Shown here: in pieces, positions 45,274 through 53,571 of the stretch
Layout: the number at the start of each line of letters is the position of its first letter
Position numbering within the stretch: position 1 is the stretch's first letter
DNA from: Candidatus Omnitrophota bacterium
GTDB lineage: Bacteria; Omnitrophota; Gorgyraeia; Gygaellales; Profunditerraquicolaceae
Direction: 5' to 3'
NCBI GenBank assembly: GCA_003598135.1
Contig: QZKA01000008.1
Coordinates: 1 to 53,588, forward strand
DNA: 53,588 nt
The notes under the pieces: model-generated
Database searches by the model: none
Seen by the model: the letters and a program-made list of their open reading frames with translations, nothing else
Told to the model about the DNA's origin: nothing
Program-made: the position numbers and the translations under genes

Positions 45274-46218
45274 ATGGAATGGAAAAGAAAAGACCTGCTT
45301 GGGCTTGAGGAATTAGACAGGGAAGAAATAGAACTTGTTTTGACCACCGCAGAATCTTTTAAAGAGGTTTCCCGCCGCTATATCAAAAAAGTACCTGCCC
45401 TGCGCGGCAAGACGGTCGTGAATTTGTTCTATGAGCCCTCTACGAGGACGCGCGTATCGTTCGAGGTCGCTGCCAAGCGCCTTTCCGCAGACGTGATTAA
45501 TATTGCCGCTGAGACATCGAGCGTGAAAAAGGGCGAAACCCTTATTGATACCGGCAGGAACGTCGAGGCCCTAAGGGCAGACATTATAGTTATCAGGCAT
45601 AATTCCTCGGGTGCTGCACATTTACTTGCGCGGCATGTCGGTATAAGCGTGGTCAATGGCGGAGATGGCTGGCATGAGCATCCAACCCAAGCACTCTTGG
45701 ATATGTTTACCCTGAAGGAGAAACTTGGTAGGCTTAAAGGCCTGCAGGTAAGCATAGTAGGGGATATTGCACATTCGCGCGTGGCACGCTCAAACATATG
45801 GGGCCTTACCAAGTTAGGCGCTGAGGTTATCGTATGTGCGCCGCCCATGCTGATTCCTCCATGCATAGAAGAAATGGGGGTTAGAATTACCCATGATATT
45901 GACGAAGCATTGCGTGATGCCGATGCAATCAACGTATTGAGAATGCAATTTGAGAGGGATGAACGCAACGCCTTCCCCCAACAGATAGACTATTTCCGGC
46001 ATTTCGGCATAAGCATAGAACGGCTCAAGAAAGCCAAGAAGGATATTGTGATCATGCACCCAGGCCCCATAAACAGGGGCACCGAGATGTCAAGCGAGGT
46101 TGCTGATAGTGCGAATTCCGTTATCTTAGAGCAGGTGACAAACGGGATTGCGGTAAGAATGGCTGTATTGTATTTAGTGTCGCAAGCACACGATAAAGCC
46201 AATGAAACTACTGATTAA
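45274..46218 (+). CDS. pyrB: Aspartate carbamoyltransferase catalytic chain
   Basis: A 314-aa ATCase catalytic chain. I chose ATG 45274 (MEWKRKDLLGL), since upstream in-frame starts run into pyrR. The carbamoyl-phosphate site STRTRVSFEVAAKRL (about residue 54) and HPTQALLDMFTLKEKLG (about 131) are clear, and MHPGPINRGTE is near the end. It makes carbamoyl-aspartate in UMP synthesis. No pyrI regulatory chain is present, consistent with a PyrR-controlled, pyrC-associated form. It overlaps pyrC by 17 nt. Confidence 0.96.
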   Translation: MEWKRKDLLGLEELDREEIELVLTTAESFKEVSRRYIKKVPALRGKTVVNLFYEPSTRTRVSFEVAAKRLSADVINIAAETSSVKKGETLIDTGRNVEALRADIIVIRHNSSGAAHLLARHVGISVVNGGDGWHEHPTQALLDMFTLKEKLGRLKGLQVSIVGDIAHSRVARSNIWGLTKLGAEVIVCAPPMLIPPCIEEMGVRITHDIDEALRDADAINVLRMQFERDERNAFPQQIDYFRHFGISIERLKKAKKDIVIMHPGPINRGTEMSSEVADSANSVILEQVTNGIAVRMAVLYLVSQAHDKANETTD

Positions 46219-47482
46219 AAACGCAACCATAGCCGATCCTTCTTGCCAGACACAGGAAGAGTTGGATATGGTAATAGAGAACGGTACGATTAGCCATGTC
46301 GGCAAACACATTAAGGAAGAAGCCGAGACTATTATCGATGCAAAAGGCAAGGTAATCATGCCCGGATTAGTGGATATGCATGTGCATTTAAGGGAGCCGG
46401 GCAGGGAGGATAAGGAGACGGTGGTGACAGGGACTGCGGCGGCGCTTAAGGGGGGAGTGACCTCCCTTTTGGCAATGCCCAACACAGAACCGGCCATTGA
46501 TACAAAAGAACATGTGCGGCTACTTAAGGGTATTATCGGCCGCTCTGCTGGCGCGCAGGTGTACGTGACAGGCGCTATTACTAAAGGTCGGCAAGGAAAA
46601 GAACTGGCTGATTTCGCGGCAATGCGAGAAGAGGGGATAGTTGCCCTTTCGGATGACGGTTCTTCGGTAGATAACGAAGAGCTGATGCGCAACGCCCTTC
46701 TGCTAGCGCGCGAGAATAAACTGCCGGTTATTTGTCATTGCGAAGAGAAGGCGCTTGCCAACAGCGGAGTGGTGAACCTTGGGTTGGTTTCTACTAAATT
46801 AGGCCTGCGCGGAATTCCTTGTGAGGCGGAATATAAAAGAGTAGAACGCGATATCCGTTTTGCCGAAGAGGCTGGATGCCGTATTCACATTGCGCATGTA
46901 AGTTGTGAGCAATCACTGGAAATAATTGCAAGGGCAAAAAAACGCGGGGCAAGAGTTACCGCAGAAACTGCCCCTCATTATTTTGCGCTTACCGAAGACG
47001 CAGTGTGCGGGTACGATACTAATAAAAAAATGAACCCTCCTTTAAGGAGCAAGAAAGACAGGGAGGCAATATGTCAGGCGCTGCGGGATGGCACGATAGA
47101 CGTCATTGCTTCCGACCATGCCCCTCACACGGAAAGCGAGAAAGAGGTAGAGTTTGATTTCGCCGAATTCGGCGTTATCGGCCTGGAAACATTATTAGCC
47201 GTAAGCATTACCGAATTGCTGCACACGAAAACCTTAAGCCTTCCAGAGCTCATTAATAAGCTCTCATGTAATCCGTCAGAAATTTTGGGGCTGCGCAAGG
47301 CCTCCCTAAAGAAGGGTTGCCAGGCCGATCTTATTATTGTAGACTTACACAAAGAGTGGCAGGTTACGAAAGACATCCTGACGTCCAAATCAAAAAACTC
47401 AGCCTTCTTAGGCAGGCGGTTGCGAGGGGTGGTGGAATACGCGATCCTTGCCGAAAGGATTGTGTATAAAACCCGCCATTGA
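46202..47482 (+). CDS. pyrC: Dihydroorotase
   Basis: A 426-aa type I dihydroorotase. Metal-binding DMHVHLREPG (about residue 58), CHCEEKALANSG (about 178), HIAHVSCE (about 228) and ASDHAPHTESEKE (about 302) are present. It cyclises carbamoyl-aspartate. PyrB and PyrC may associate, as in Aquifex-like complexes, but this is inference. It overlaps pyrB by 17 nt and is followed by the Mut7-C gene. Confidence 0.96.
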   Translation: MKLLIKNATIADPSCQTQEELDMVIENGTISHVGKHIKEEAETIIDAKGKVIMPGLVDMHVHLREPGREDKETVVTGTAAALKGGVTSLLAMPNTEPAIDTKEHVRLLKGIIGRSAGAQVYVTGAITKGRQGKELADFAAMREEGIVALSDDGSSVDNEELMRNALLLARENKLPVICHCEEKALANSGVVNLGLVSTKLGLRGIPCEAEYKRVERDIRFAEEAGCRIHIAHVSCEQSLEIIARAKKRGARVTAETAPHYFALTEDAVCGYDTNKKMNPPLRSKKDREAICQALRDGTIDVIASDHAPHTESEKEVEFDFAEFGVIGLETLLAVSITELLHTKTLSLPELINKLSCNPSEILGLRKASLKKGCQADLIIVDLHKEWQVTKDILTSKSKNSAFLGRRLRGVVEYAILAERIVYKTRH

Positions 47483-47489
47483 ATTTGGT

Positions 47490-47972
47490 ATGGTGTTAAG
47501 TGGTGCCGAAAGCAGCGCAAGGTTTATTCTTACCAAGGAACTGGGCAGGCTTTCCCGGTGGCTAAGGATTCTTGGTTTTGATGCCGAGTATGATATAGGC
47601 AAGAATACTAGTGCATTGATTATCGAGGCCCTAAGGGGTAATCGCATTATCCTTACGCGCACGCGCAGGATGCCCAAACCCAGGGGCATACGGATATTGA
47701 CTATTAACGAAGAAAAATTACAGGGGCAACTTGCCGAGGTTGTGCGGGCGTTTGGTCTGCGCCTTGACGCAGGAAAGATGTTTAGTCGTTGCATCATTTG
47801 CAACATCGCTTTGGAAGATACCGAAAAAGAAAAAGTAAAAGATAAGGTGCCGGAACATGTGTGGCGTACCCAGGAACAATTCGTAGCATGTCCTCTTTGC
47901 CACAGGATATACTGGCGCGGCAGCCATTGGGGCAATGTTGCAGATGCGCTTGAAGATTTTTACCCTTACTAA
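47490..47972 (+). CDS. Mut7-C domain (PIN-like) RNase/zinc-ribbon protein
   Basis: A 160-aa protein from ATG 47490. A TTG at 47448 would overlap pyrC. FILTKELGRLSRWLRILGFDAEYD matches the Mut7-C pattern (PF01927, a PIN-like RNase domain), with RIILTRTRRM further on. The C-terminal part has CIICN and CPLCH, a zinc-ribbon pair, then YWRGSHW. A catalytic acidic set is only partly visible, and the usual leading D(E)M-type acidic residue is absent. It lies between pyrC and endoQ in the pyr operon. Nuclease activity is family inference. Confidence 0.78.
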   Translation: MVLSGAESSARFILTKELGRLSRWLRILGFDAEYDIGKNTSALIIEALRGNRIILTRTRRMPKPRGIRILTINEEKLQGQLAEVVRAFGLRLDAGKMFSRCIICNIALEDTEKEKVKDKVPEHVWRTQEQFVACPLCHRIYWRGSHWGNVADALEDFYPY

Positions 47973-47992
47973 CGGAAGGAAGGCCAAAGGCA

Positions 47993-49252
47993 GTGCGCTT
48001 TATCGCCGATTTTCATATTCATTCTAAATATTCTCGCGCTACCTCTCGGAATATGGATATGCCGCATATTGCTGAATGGGCGATGCTCAAAGGAATTACC
48101 GTTATGGGCACGGGAGATTTTACCCACCACTTGTGGCTTGAAGAGGTTAAAAGAAATGTCGAAGACATGGGGAACGGTTTGTTTAAATATTCCTCAAAAA
48201 ATAAACCACGCAGCGACGTGTATTTTATTTTGAGCTCGGAAATCAGCAGTATATATTCGAAGAAAGGCAAGACCTACCGCATCCACACTATCGTGTTAGC
48301 GCCCTCGTTTAAAACCGTCGATGCCATTAATGATACGCTGAGCCGCTACGGCAATATTGCTTCGGATGGGAGGCCGATCCTGGGCTTGGATGTGCAAGAA
48401 CTGGCAAGAATTATTTTTGGAATCGATGAGCGATGCATGATTATACCGGGGCATATCTGGACACCGTGGTTTTCCCTCTTTGGTTCTATGTCCGGGTTTG
48501 ACAAGATCGAGGATTGCTTTGAGAAACAGACCCCCCGCATATTTGCCCTGGAAACAGGCTTGTCGAGTGATCCGGCGATGAATTGGCGCCTTTCTGCGCT
48601 CGACAAGTTTAGCCTTGTGAGCAATTCCGACAGCCATAGTCCTTCCAAGATCGGGCGGGAGTCAAATGTATTTGATTGCGAGCTTACTTATCAGTCGATG
48701 CATGACGTGTTGCGGCGTAAGGACAAAAGCAAATTTTTGTTTACGATAGAATTTTTCCCCGAAGAAGGAAAATATCATTTCGACGGGCATCGGGCATGCG
48801 AGGTGAGATTTTCCCCCCGTCAGACACGGGAGCATAACAAGATCTGCCCCCGTTGCGGCAAGGCCCTTACCGTAGGAGTCATGAACAGGGTTGAGCAGCT
48901 CGCAGATAGAAAAGAAGGGTTTATTCCTCCCGACGCAATCCCTTTTAAAAATCTTATCCCCCTGGATGAGATCATCGCCGAGGTAAAGGGTATGGGTAAG
49001 GATTCGCTGGCAGTAGAGCGGGAATACCGCGGCTGTATGGCTAAGTTTGATACAGAATTCGATATCTTGTTGTGGGCCTCCGAACAGGAATTACGCAAAG
49101 GCCTGCCTCAAGGGCTTGCCGATGCGGTGATGAAAGTGAGGAAGGGAGAGGTGCGCATACAGCCGGGTTACGATGGCGAATACGGAATTATTTCCATTTT
49201 TGGCAACGAAAAAAACAAAGACCCCCAAGAAACACAGCTCAAACTTTTCTAA
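47993..49252 (+). CDS. Endonuclease Q (EndoQ-like PHP nuclease)
   Basis: A 419-aa protein with GTG start and GGAAGGAAGG site. The PHP metal site is visible: DFHIHSKYSRATS (about residue 5), TGDFTHH (about 39), HTIVLA (about 96), MIIPGHIWTPWFS (about 148) and SNSDSHSPSKIGRE (about 211). A zinc-finger CPRCGKAL...VMNRVEQLADR (about 284-305) follows. This pattern is that of archaeal EndoQ (TK0887 type), which nicks DNA 5' to uracil, hypoxanthine, xanthine or abasic sites. It is uncommon in bacteria. Its place in the PyrR-controlled operon links base repair with pyrimidine supply (inference). Confidence 0.85.
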   Translation: MRFIADFHIHSKYSRATSRNMDMPHIAEWAMLKGITVMGTGDFTHHLWLEEVKRNVEDMGNGLFKYSSKNKPRSDVYFILSSEISSIYSKKGKTYRIHTIVLAPSFKTVDAINDTLSRYGNIASDGRPILGLDVQELARIIFGIDERCMIIPGHIWTPWFSLFGSMSGFDKIEDCFEKQTPRIFALETGLSSDPAMNWRLSALDKFSLVSNSDSHSPSKIGRESNVFDCELTYQSMHDVLRRKDKSKFLFTIEFFPEEGKYHFDGHRACEVRFSPRQTREHNKICPRCGKALTVGVMNRVEQLADRKEGFIPPDAIPFKNLIPLDEIIAEVKGMGKDSLAVEREYRGCMAKFDTEFDILLWASEQELRKGLPQGLADAVMKVRKGEVRIQPGYDGEYGIISIFGNEKNKDPQETQLKLF

Positions 49253-49294
49253 AAAATTTCTTCCCGGATGATTTTTTGTGCTATAATTAATAAC

Positions 49295-49394
49295 TTGGAA
49301 TAGTTCATAAATCCATATACAATACTCCGTACGCCGTACTCAGTATACCGTACGAGTTTACTGACAAGTACTGCATTAGCTATAGCGAATGACG
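49295..49394 (+). promoter_or_regulatory. Promoter region of tRNA-Leu(GAG)
   Basis: The upstream candidate is TTGGAA, 17 nt, TACAAT (49295-49323). The nearer candidate is TTTACT, 18 nt, TATAGC (about 49357-49386), which leads into the conserved GAATGAC just before the tRNA. The middle has repeated CCGTACG units (49328 and 49346). Confidence 0.4.
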
Positions 49395-49481
49395 CGAGGA
49401 TGGCGGAATTGGCAGACGCGACAGTTTGAGGGGCTGTTGGGCGCTGAGCCTGTGAGGGTTCAACTCCCTCTCCTCGCACCA
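49394..49481 (+). tRNA. tRNA-Leu (anticodon GAG), CCA encoded
   Basis: A class II tRNA. Acceptor GCGAGGA pairs with TCCTCGC. The anticodon stem ACAGT/GCTGT has loop TTGAGGG (GAG, Leu). There is a long variable arm, T-arm GGTTCAACTCC, discriminator A and encoded CCA. Its last 19 nt are duplicated 143 bp downstream. Confidence 0.95.
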
Positions 49482-49624
49482 ACTTATTGGGGAAAACCCT
49501 GCTTTCTCTTTAGGAGTTGAACACTGTAGAGGGTTCTTCCACACCAACGAAACATTATAGTACGAGTGGAACCCTTGCGGAAGGAAGTAAGATGATACGC
49601 AAGGGACTCCCTCTCCTCGCACCA
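49463..49624 (+). repeat. Duplicated tRNA-Leu 3' end flanking a ~124-bp insert
   Basis: The 19-mer actccctctcctcgcacca (including CCA) is at 49463-49481 and at 49606-49624. The insert has a perfect 8-bp stem CCCTTGCG/CGCAAGGG ending next to the second copy. It also carries an inverted T-arm piece (GAGTTGAAC) and a fragment GAGGGTTC...ACACCA resembling the tRNA 3' half. This looks like an attL/attR scar or a tiny integrated element. Confidence 0.6.
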
Positions 49625-49684
49625 TAAAATAAAAACCGCCCCGCAGGGAAATCGAAAAACCTCTGGGGGCGGTTCTTATTTTAT
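49625..49684. terminator. Bidirectional terminator between tRNA-Leu and the response-regulator operon
   Basis: AACCGCCCC and GGGGCGGTT form a strong stem around about 20 nt, flanked by A-rich sequence on the left and T-rich sequence on the right. It would stop both the rightward tRNA transcript and the leftward FIST/HK/RR operon, whose last gene ends at 49681. Confidence 0.8.
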
Positions 49685-50610
49685 ATAACCCTTTTATCTT
49701 TTATATAGTTGCTTCTTTCCAGGCTTTTTGCGTATGATTTCAGCTCAGCGCCGATCTCCCCGATTTGTGCGACATGGTCTATTCTGCGGTGTTCGTTGGT
49801 GACTACCCCGATAGAAATGGACAAAAGCGGAATCTTTTGCTCCACGCCTTTGCGGTCTTTCCCCATGATGTAGCCATTTTTTTTATCCATTTCATTATAA
49901 AAAGAGGGCGCAGTAAGCTCAAATTCAGCGATAATTTTTTTACAAATAGCATCCGCTAGGTTTGGGGCAGTGATAAAGACAAAATCATCTCCGCCGATAT
50001 GCCCGACAAAATCATCATGATTCCCGAGTTCTTTCGCAGTACGTATAAGGATGCGCGCGGTTTCCCTGATTACCTCGTCTCCGTGTTCAAATCCGTACTT
50101 ATCGTTATAGGCTTTAAATTTGTCTAAATCGATATAGCCTACTGCAAGCGGTGATTTGTTCTCAAGCCGCTTAGAAAGCTCGTTCATGATAGACACATTG
50201 CCTGGCAGGCGGGTCAAGGGGTTTGCTTCCAGGTCTCTTTTTGTGCGCCTTATAATCATGCGTATGCGGGCGAGTAATTCTTTTGGCTCAAAGGGTTTTA
50301 CCACATAGTCGTCCGCCCCCGCGTCGATGCCGTCTACCTTATCGTTGACTTCGCCGCTTCCGGTAACCATTATAATAGGCAAGTGGCTGAGCAGAATATC
50401 TTTTTTGATTAAACGGCAGACCTCCCTACCGTCTTTTTTGGGCATCCTATAATCCAAGAGTACAAGGTCCGGCGATTTGGTTTGAATCGCCCTTACTGCT
50501 TCTTCGCCGTCGGCAGCTTCAATTATTTCATAATTCTCCTCGGAGAGCGTGATTTTCAAGATATCCCTGATATCGGGATCATCGTCAGCGACTAGTATCT
50601 TTATCGACAT
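49681..50610 (-). CDS. Response regulator with GGDEF-like output (GGDDF variant)
   Basis: A 309-aa protein. The receiver domain (residues 1-120) has acidic DDDPD, phospho-Asp in LLDYRMPKKDG (about 54), Thr/Ser in MVTGSG and Lys in VVKPFEPKELL. A GGDEF-family domain follows, but its signature is HIGGDDF, and the RxxD inhibitory site is not present (NHDD in that place). It could be a weak or inactive cyclase or a GTP/c-di-GMP sensor. It lies 10 bp after the histidine kinase, its likely phosphodonor. Confidence 0.88.
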   Translation of the reverse strand: MSIKILVADDDPDIRDILKITLSEENYEIIEAADGEEAVRAIQTKSPDLVLLDYRMPKKDGREVCRLIKKDILLSHLPIIMVTGSGEVNDKVDGIDAGADDYVVKPFEPKELLARIRMIIRRTKRDLEANPLTRLPGNVSIMNELSKRLENKSPLAVGYIDLDKFKAYNDKYGFEHGDEVIRETARILIRTAKELGNHDDFVGHIGGDDFVFITAPNLADAICKKIIAEFELTAPSFYNEMDKKNGYIMGKDRKGVEQKIPLLSISIGVVTNEHRRIDHVAQIGEIGAELKSYAKSLERSNYIKDKRVI

Positions 50611-50620
50611 GCAATGCTCC

Positions 50621-52120
50621 TTACGCCGTTGCCAGGGGCAGCGTGAAGCTGAAAGTGGACCCCTCGCCTAGTTTGCTTTTTACCCAGATTTTGCCCAGGT
50701 GCGCCTCAACAATATTCTTTACCAGCGCAAGGCCAAGACCTGTGCCTTTTACCTGCTGATTGATCGAGTTATCGATACGGAAGAACTCCTCAAATATTTT
50801 TTCTAGGGAGTCTTCGGGGATGCCGCATCCGGTGTCTTGTATATCCACCTGGATTGCGTTATTAAGTTGGCGGCACTGTACGCGTATCTTACCTTGCGCC
50901 GGGGTAAATTTCAAGGCGTTATTAATAAGGTTTATGAATATCCGCTTTATCTGATTATAGTCTACATATACCGGCGCAAGGCCCACAGGGGTATCGAGCA
51001 GGAGTTCTATCTGTTTTTCTTTACAGAGGATAGATAACAGGTCGGCTGATTCTTCGATGATATGCTTTAAGTCCTGGGCGCTCTTGGTCATCGTTGCCCT
51101 GCCCGATTCGATGCGGGAGATATCCAGGAGGTCGTTTACGAATTGCGCAAGCTCGTCGCTATGTTTATTTATTTTTTCAAGCCGCAACCTTACTTCGTCG
51201 GGAAGTTTACCCAGCTTTTCCGAAAGCAGTATGGCAGCATACCCCTTTATAGAAGTCAGGGGCGTCCTTAATTCGTGGGCGACACTTGAGACAAAGTCGG
51301 TTTTACGCTTACTGGCAGTTTTTACCTCTTCCAGCGCAATGGTAAGTTCCCTAGTCCGCTCATTAACCTTTTTTTCGAGTTCCTGATGCGCCTGCCATGT
51401 TTTTTCAAATAGGCGCGCGTTATCCAGCGCCTGACCGAGGTGGTTGGCTAACACCGCGATCAATTCTTCGTCCCCTTCGGCTAAGGGGGTGTCGGCGTTT
51501 TCCGTCCCTACAAAGAGAAAGCCTTTCTGTCCCTCTTTGGGTAATACGCTGGCTACGACAAAGTGGGCTACGCCGAAGACCGACTGTATCTTTTTTTTCG
51601 GCAACGGCCCCTCTTGGGTGGCAAAGGAAGAGAAGGCTTTGCCGTGCCCGATTAAGGCAAGGAGGGCATTTTTGTTCTCGTCAACAAATAGTTTAATCGG
51701 CGGCATATTTTCTTCCAAGAAACCAGTGGTAAGCCGCGGCGCGAATGCGTTCTTATCCTCGTCCCAGAGGTACACCAATGATTTTGAGAACCCAAGCTCT
51801 TCCAGGTAGGAGTATTCAATTTTTTTAAACACCTGGCTTTCTTCCAGGGTAGTGCTGAGCGCGCGCGAAAGCTTTTGCAGCGCGTAGAGGCCGGAAAGCT
51901 TTTTATCAAGCTCTTCCTGGGTTTTGTTCAGTTCCATATCGGTGCGTATTACAAGCTTTGCCTGCTCATCTATCTCTTTGAGTTCCGAACTGAGCACCTT
52001 GACATTTTCTTCAAGCTGGTTAATTTTATCTATTTTAAGCATCAGCATAAAGCCCAACGCAATAAGCGCGAGCAGGCCGCTGAACCCGAGTATATTCATA
52101 AATGTTTCAAAAAAAGTCAT
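50621..52120 (-). CDS. Sensor histidine kinase (TM-GAF-HisKA-HATPase)
   Basis: A 499-aa kinase from ATG 52120, preceded by GAGGGG. One N-terminal transmembrane segment (about residues 10-29), a coiled coil, a GAF-like domain (about 75-240), and the HisKA box SSVAHELRTPLTSIKGY with the phospho-His (about 285) are followed by the HATPase motifs N (NLINNALKF), G1 (DTGCGIPED), F (FFRID) and G2 (GTGLGLALV). With only one membrane segment it probably senses a cytoplasmic or membrane-proximal signal, perhaps through the FIST protein encoded upstream. Confidence 0.93.
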   Translation of the reverse strand: MTFFETFMNILGFSGLLALIALGFMLMLKIDKINQLEENVKVLSSELKEIDEQAKLVIRTDMELNKTQEELDKKLSGLYALQKLSRALSTTLEESQVFKKIEYSYLEELGFSKSLVYLWDEDKNAFAPRLTTGFLEENMPPIKLFVDENKNALLALIGHGKAFSSFATQEGPLPKKKIQSVFGVAHFVVASVLPKEGQKGFLFVGTENADTPLAEGDEELIAVLANHLGQALDNARLFEKTWQAHQELEKKVNERTRELTIALEEVKTASKRKTDFVSSVAHELRTPLTSIKGYAAILLSEKLGKLPDEVRLRLEKINKHSDELAQFVNDLLDISRIESGRATMTKSAQDLKHIIEESADLLSILCKEKQIELLLDTPVGLAPVYVDYNQIKRIFINLINNALKFTPAQGKIRVQCRQLNNAIQVDIQDTGCGIPEDSLEKIFEEFFRIDNSINQQVKGTGLGLALVKNIVEAHLGKIWVKSKLGEGSTFSFTLPLATA

Positions 52121-52121
52121 C

Positions 52122-53345
52122 CTACCCCTCAACAATTAAGATGCTTATTGTTTGATTACGAAAATATGCCTGGCCTCTGTAGCTTACCCCTTTCAGCGGC
52201 GCCAGCTCTCCGGAAGAGGTCAGTCCTACCATCGGGATATCGTTGCCGAGCTCTTCCTCGATGATTTTTAATTCTTCCCCGCTTGCGCTCCCTAAAAGCT
52301 TTTGGCGCGCGAAAGAACTGATAATGAGCGCAAACCGGCTCAAAGGCTCTTTTTTTAAATTTACTACCTGTTCGCTACTTAAGCCTAAAAGGCTTTGTTT
52401 TGCTTCTTTGGCTGCTTCCCTTGCAGATTCAAGGCAGGTTTCTTTTGTGCCTATCATTAACCGTACGGTTTGCCCGCGGGGTACCGTTCCTTTAAAGTGG
52501 AGATTCCCATTGGGTTCGATCGCAACGATGCTGCGCAACAAATACTCCTCCTCATCCTCGACGCGCAGGCCCAGGGGATAGAAGACGGAAATGAAATCCA
52601 GGTCTTTGGTAAGTTGCGGCAGTCCGCAATTCAGGTATTCCTCGTAAAGAGTGGAAGCGGGCTGGTTATCGATTGTTTCTACGATAGTATCGTGAGCAGA
52701 AGTAATGGTGTGCGGCTTGCCTATGGGTTTCCAGCCGTGCCGTATCCCCAGGCCAAAATTGAGCTTGCCCCCGAGTAAGAAGCTTACATTGGCATCCGTA
52801 AACAACTCTTGATTGAAATAAAGATAATTGTGCAGCCCCGCTGAATTATCTCCCATATAGGCGCCAACCAAGGGAAAGCTTCTTCCCAGCCTTTCCTGTA
52901 CCCCGTAGATAAAATTTGTATGTTCTTCTATGGGACCGTTAGACATCATGAACCCAAGCGTTCGGGGGATATTCGGGATGCCGTGCAACAACTTTACGCC
53001 GATTTCCTCTCCGGCGGTCATGCTCGTCTTTGTGCCCATTTCTTTATTATATGCAACGCTGGCATAACAGTCTTCGGGCAGGCCCAGTGTTAATAGCAGC
53101 AGGCCGTGTTTGAACAATTCGCTTCCTGAAATTATGGCATTGGTACTTGATCCGAGGAGAGAGGCTCCTTGAAGCGTGCCTGCTACCGTCTTCAGAAGTG
53201 CCGGGTAAGAGATGTCTTTTGAGCCAATGAGGAGGGCGAGGGTAATTTTTCCTCTGCGCATTTTAGCCTTGGCCATTTTTGCCGCTTCTTTGGCTGCTAA
53301 CAGAGGATTTTTTTCCAGACTTAAGCCCACGCCTATATCTATCAT
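52122..53345 (-). CDS. FIST N/C-domain sensory protein
   Basis: A 407-aa soluble protein from ATG 53345 (MIDIGVGLS). The N-terminal FIST region covers about residues 20-210 (SLLGSSTNAIISG, FPLVGAYMGDN), and FIST_C covers about 220-395 (FISVFYPLGL, IVAIEPNGNLHF, GLTSSGELAP). FIST domains are proposed small-ligand sensors often linked to two-component systems. The downstream kinase and regulator fit a three-gene sensory unit. Its stop is 1 bp before the kinase ATG. Confidence 0.92.
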   Translation of the reverse strand: MIDIGVGLSLEKNPLLAAKEAAKMAKAKMRRGKITLALLIGSKDISYPALLKTVAGTLQGASLLGSSTNAIISGSELFKHGLLLLTLGLPEDCYASVAYNKEMGTKTSMTAGEEIGVKLLHGIPNIPRTLGFMMSNGPIEEHTNFIYGVQERLGRSFPLVGAYMGDNSAGLHNYLYFNQELFTDANVSFLLGGKLNFGLGIRHGWKPIGKPHTITSAHDTIVETIDNQPASTLYEEYLNCGLPQLTKDLDFISVFYPLGLRVEDEEEYLLRSIVAIEPNGNLHFKGTVPRGQTVRLMIGTKETCLESAREAAKEAKQSLLGLSSEQVVNLKKEPLSRFALIISSFARQKLLGSASGEELKIIEEELGNDIPMVGLTSSGELAPLKGVSYRGQAYFRNQTISILIVEG

Positions 53346-53401
53346 GCCGTCCCGATACAATTTTTCGATGGCACGGGTTTAATTTATGCCATGTTGACTC
53401 A

Positions 53402-53430
53402 AGTATATACTATTCGTCAGAGAGGGTCAA
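53402..53430 (-). promoter_or_regulatory. Promoter of the FIST-HK-RR operon
   Basis: Minus strand TTGACC (53430-53425), 17 nt, TATACT (53407-53402), about 57 bp before the FIST start codon. Confidence 0.7.
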
Positions 53431-53452
53431 TAAATTTATACATTCGTGGCCT

Positions 53453-53525
53453 AAAGACTATGCCTATTAGGCAGAGGATGTGCTTACAGATGTGTAGTAT
53501 CAATTTTAGGCACACCTTAGTCTTT
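53453..53525. repeat. Inverted repeat in the right-end intergenic region
   Basis: AAAGACTA (53453-53460) and TAGTCTTT (53518-53525) are exact complements, with an inner TGCC/GGCA extension, enclosing about 57 nt. It lies between divergent promoters and could be a folded leader or a regulator site. No known riboswitch core is recognised. Confidence 0.4.
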
Positions 53526-53541
53526 TAAGCGGAGAAATTGG

Positions 53542-53571
53542 TTGACTAAAAACTCTCCTCTATAGTAGAAT
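53542..53571 (+). promoter_or_regulatory. Rightward promoter for a gene beyond the window
   Basis: TTGACT (53542-53547), 18 nt, TAGAAT (53566-53571). It points out of the window, so the downstream gene is not visible. Confidence 0.45.

Noticed and set aside
49249-49625. Reading frames over tRNA-Leu(GAG) and its repeat (MVRGEGVEPS-type starts)
   Set aside because: These are translations of the tRNA antisense strand. The repeated start reflects the 19-bp tRNA-end duplication.
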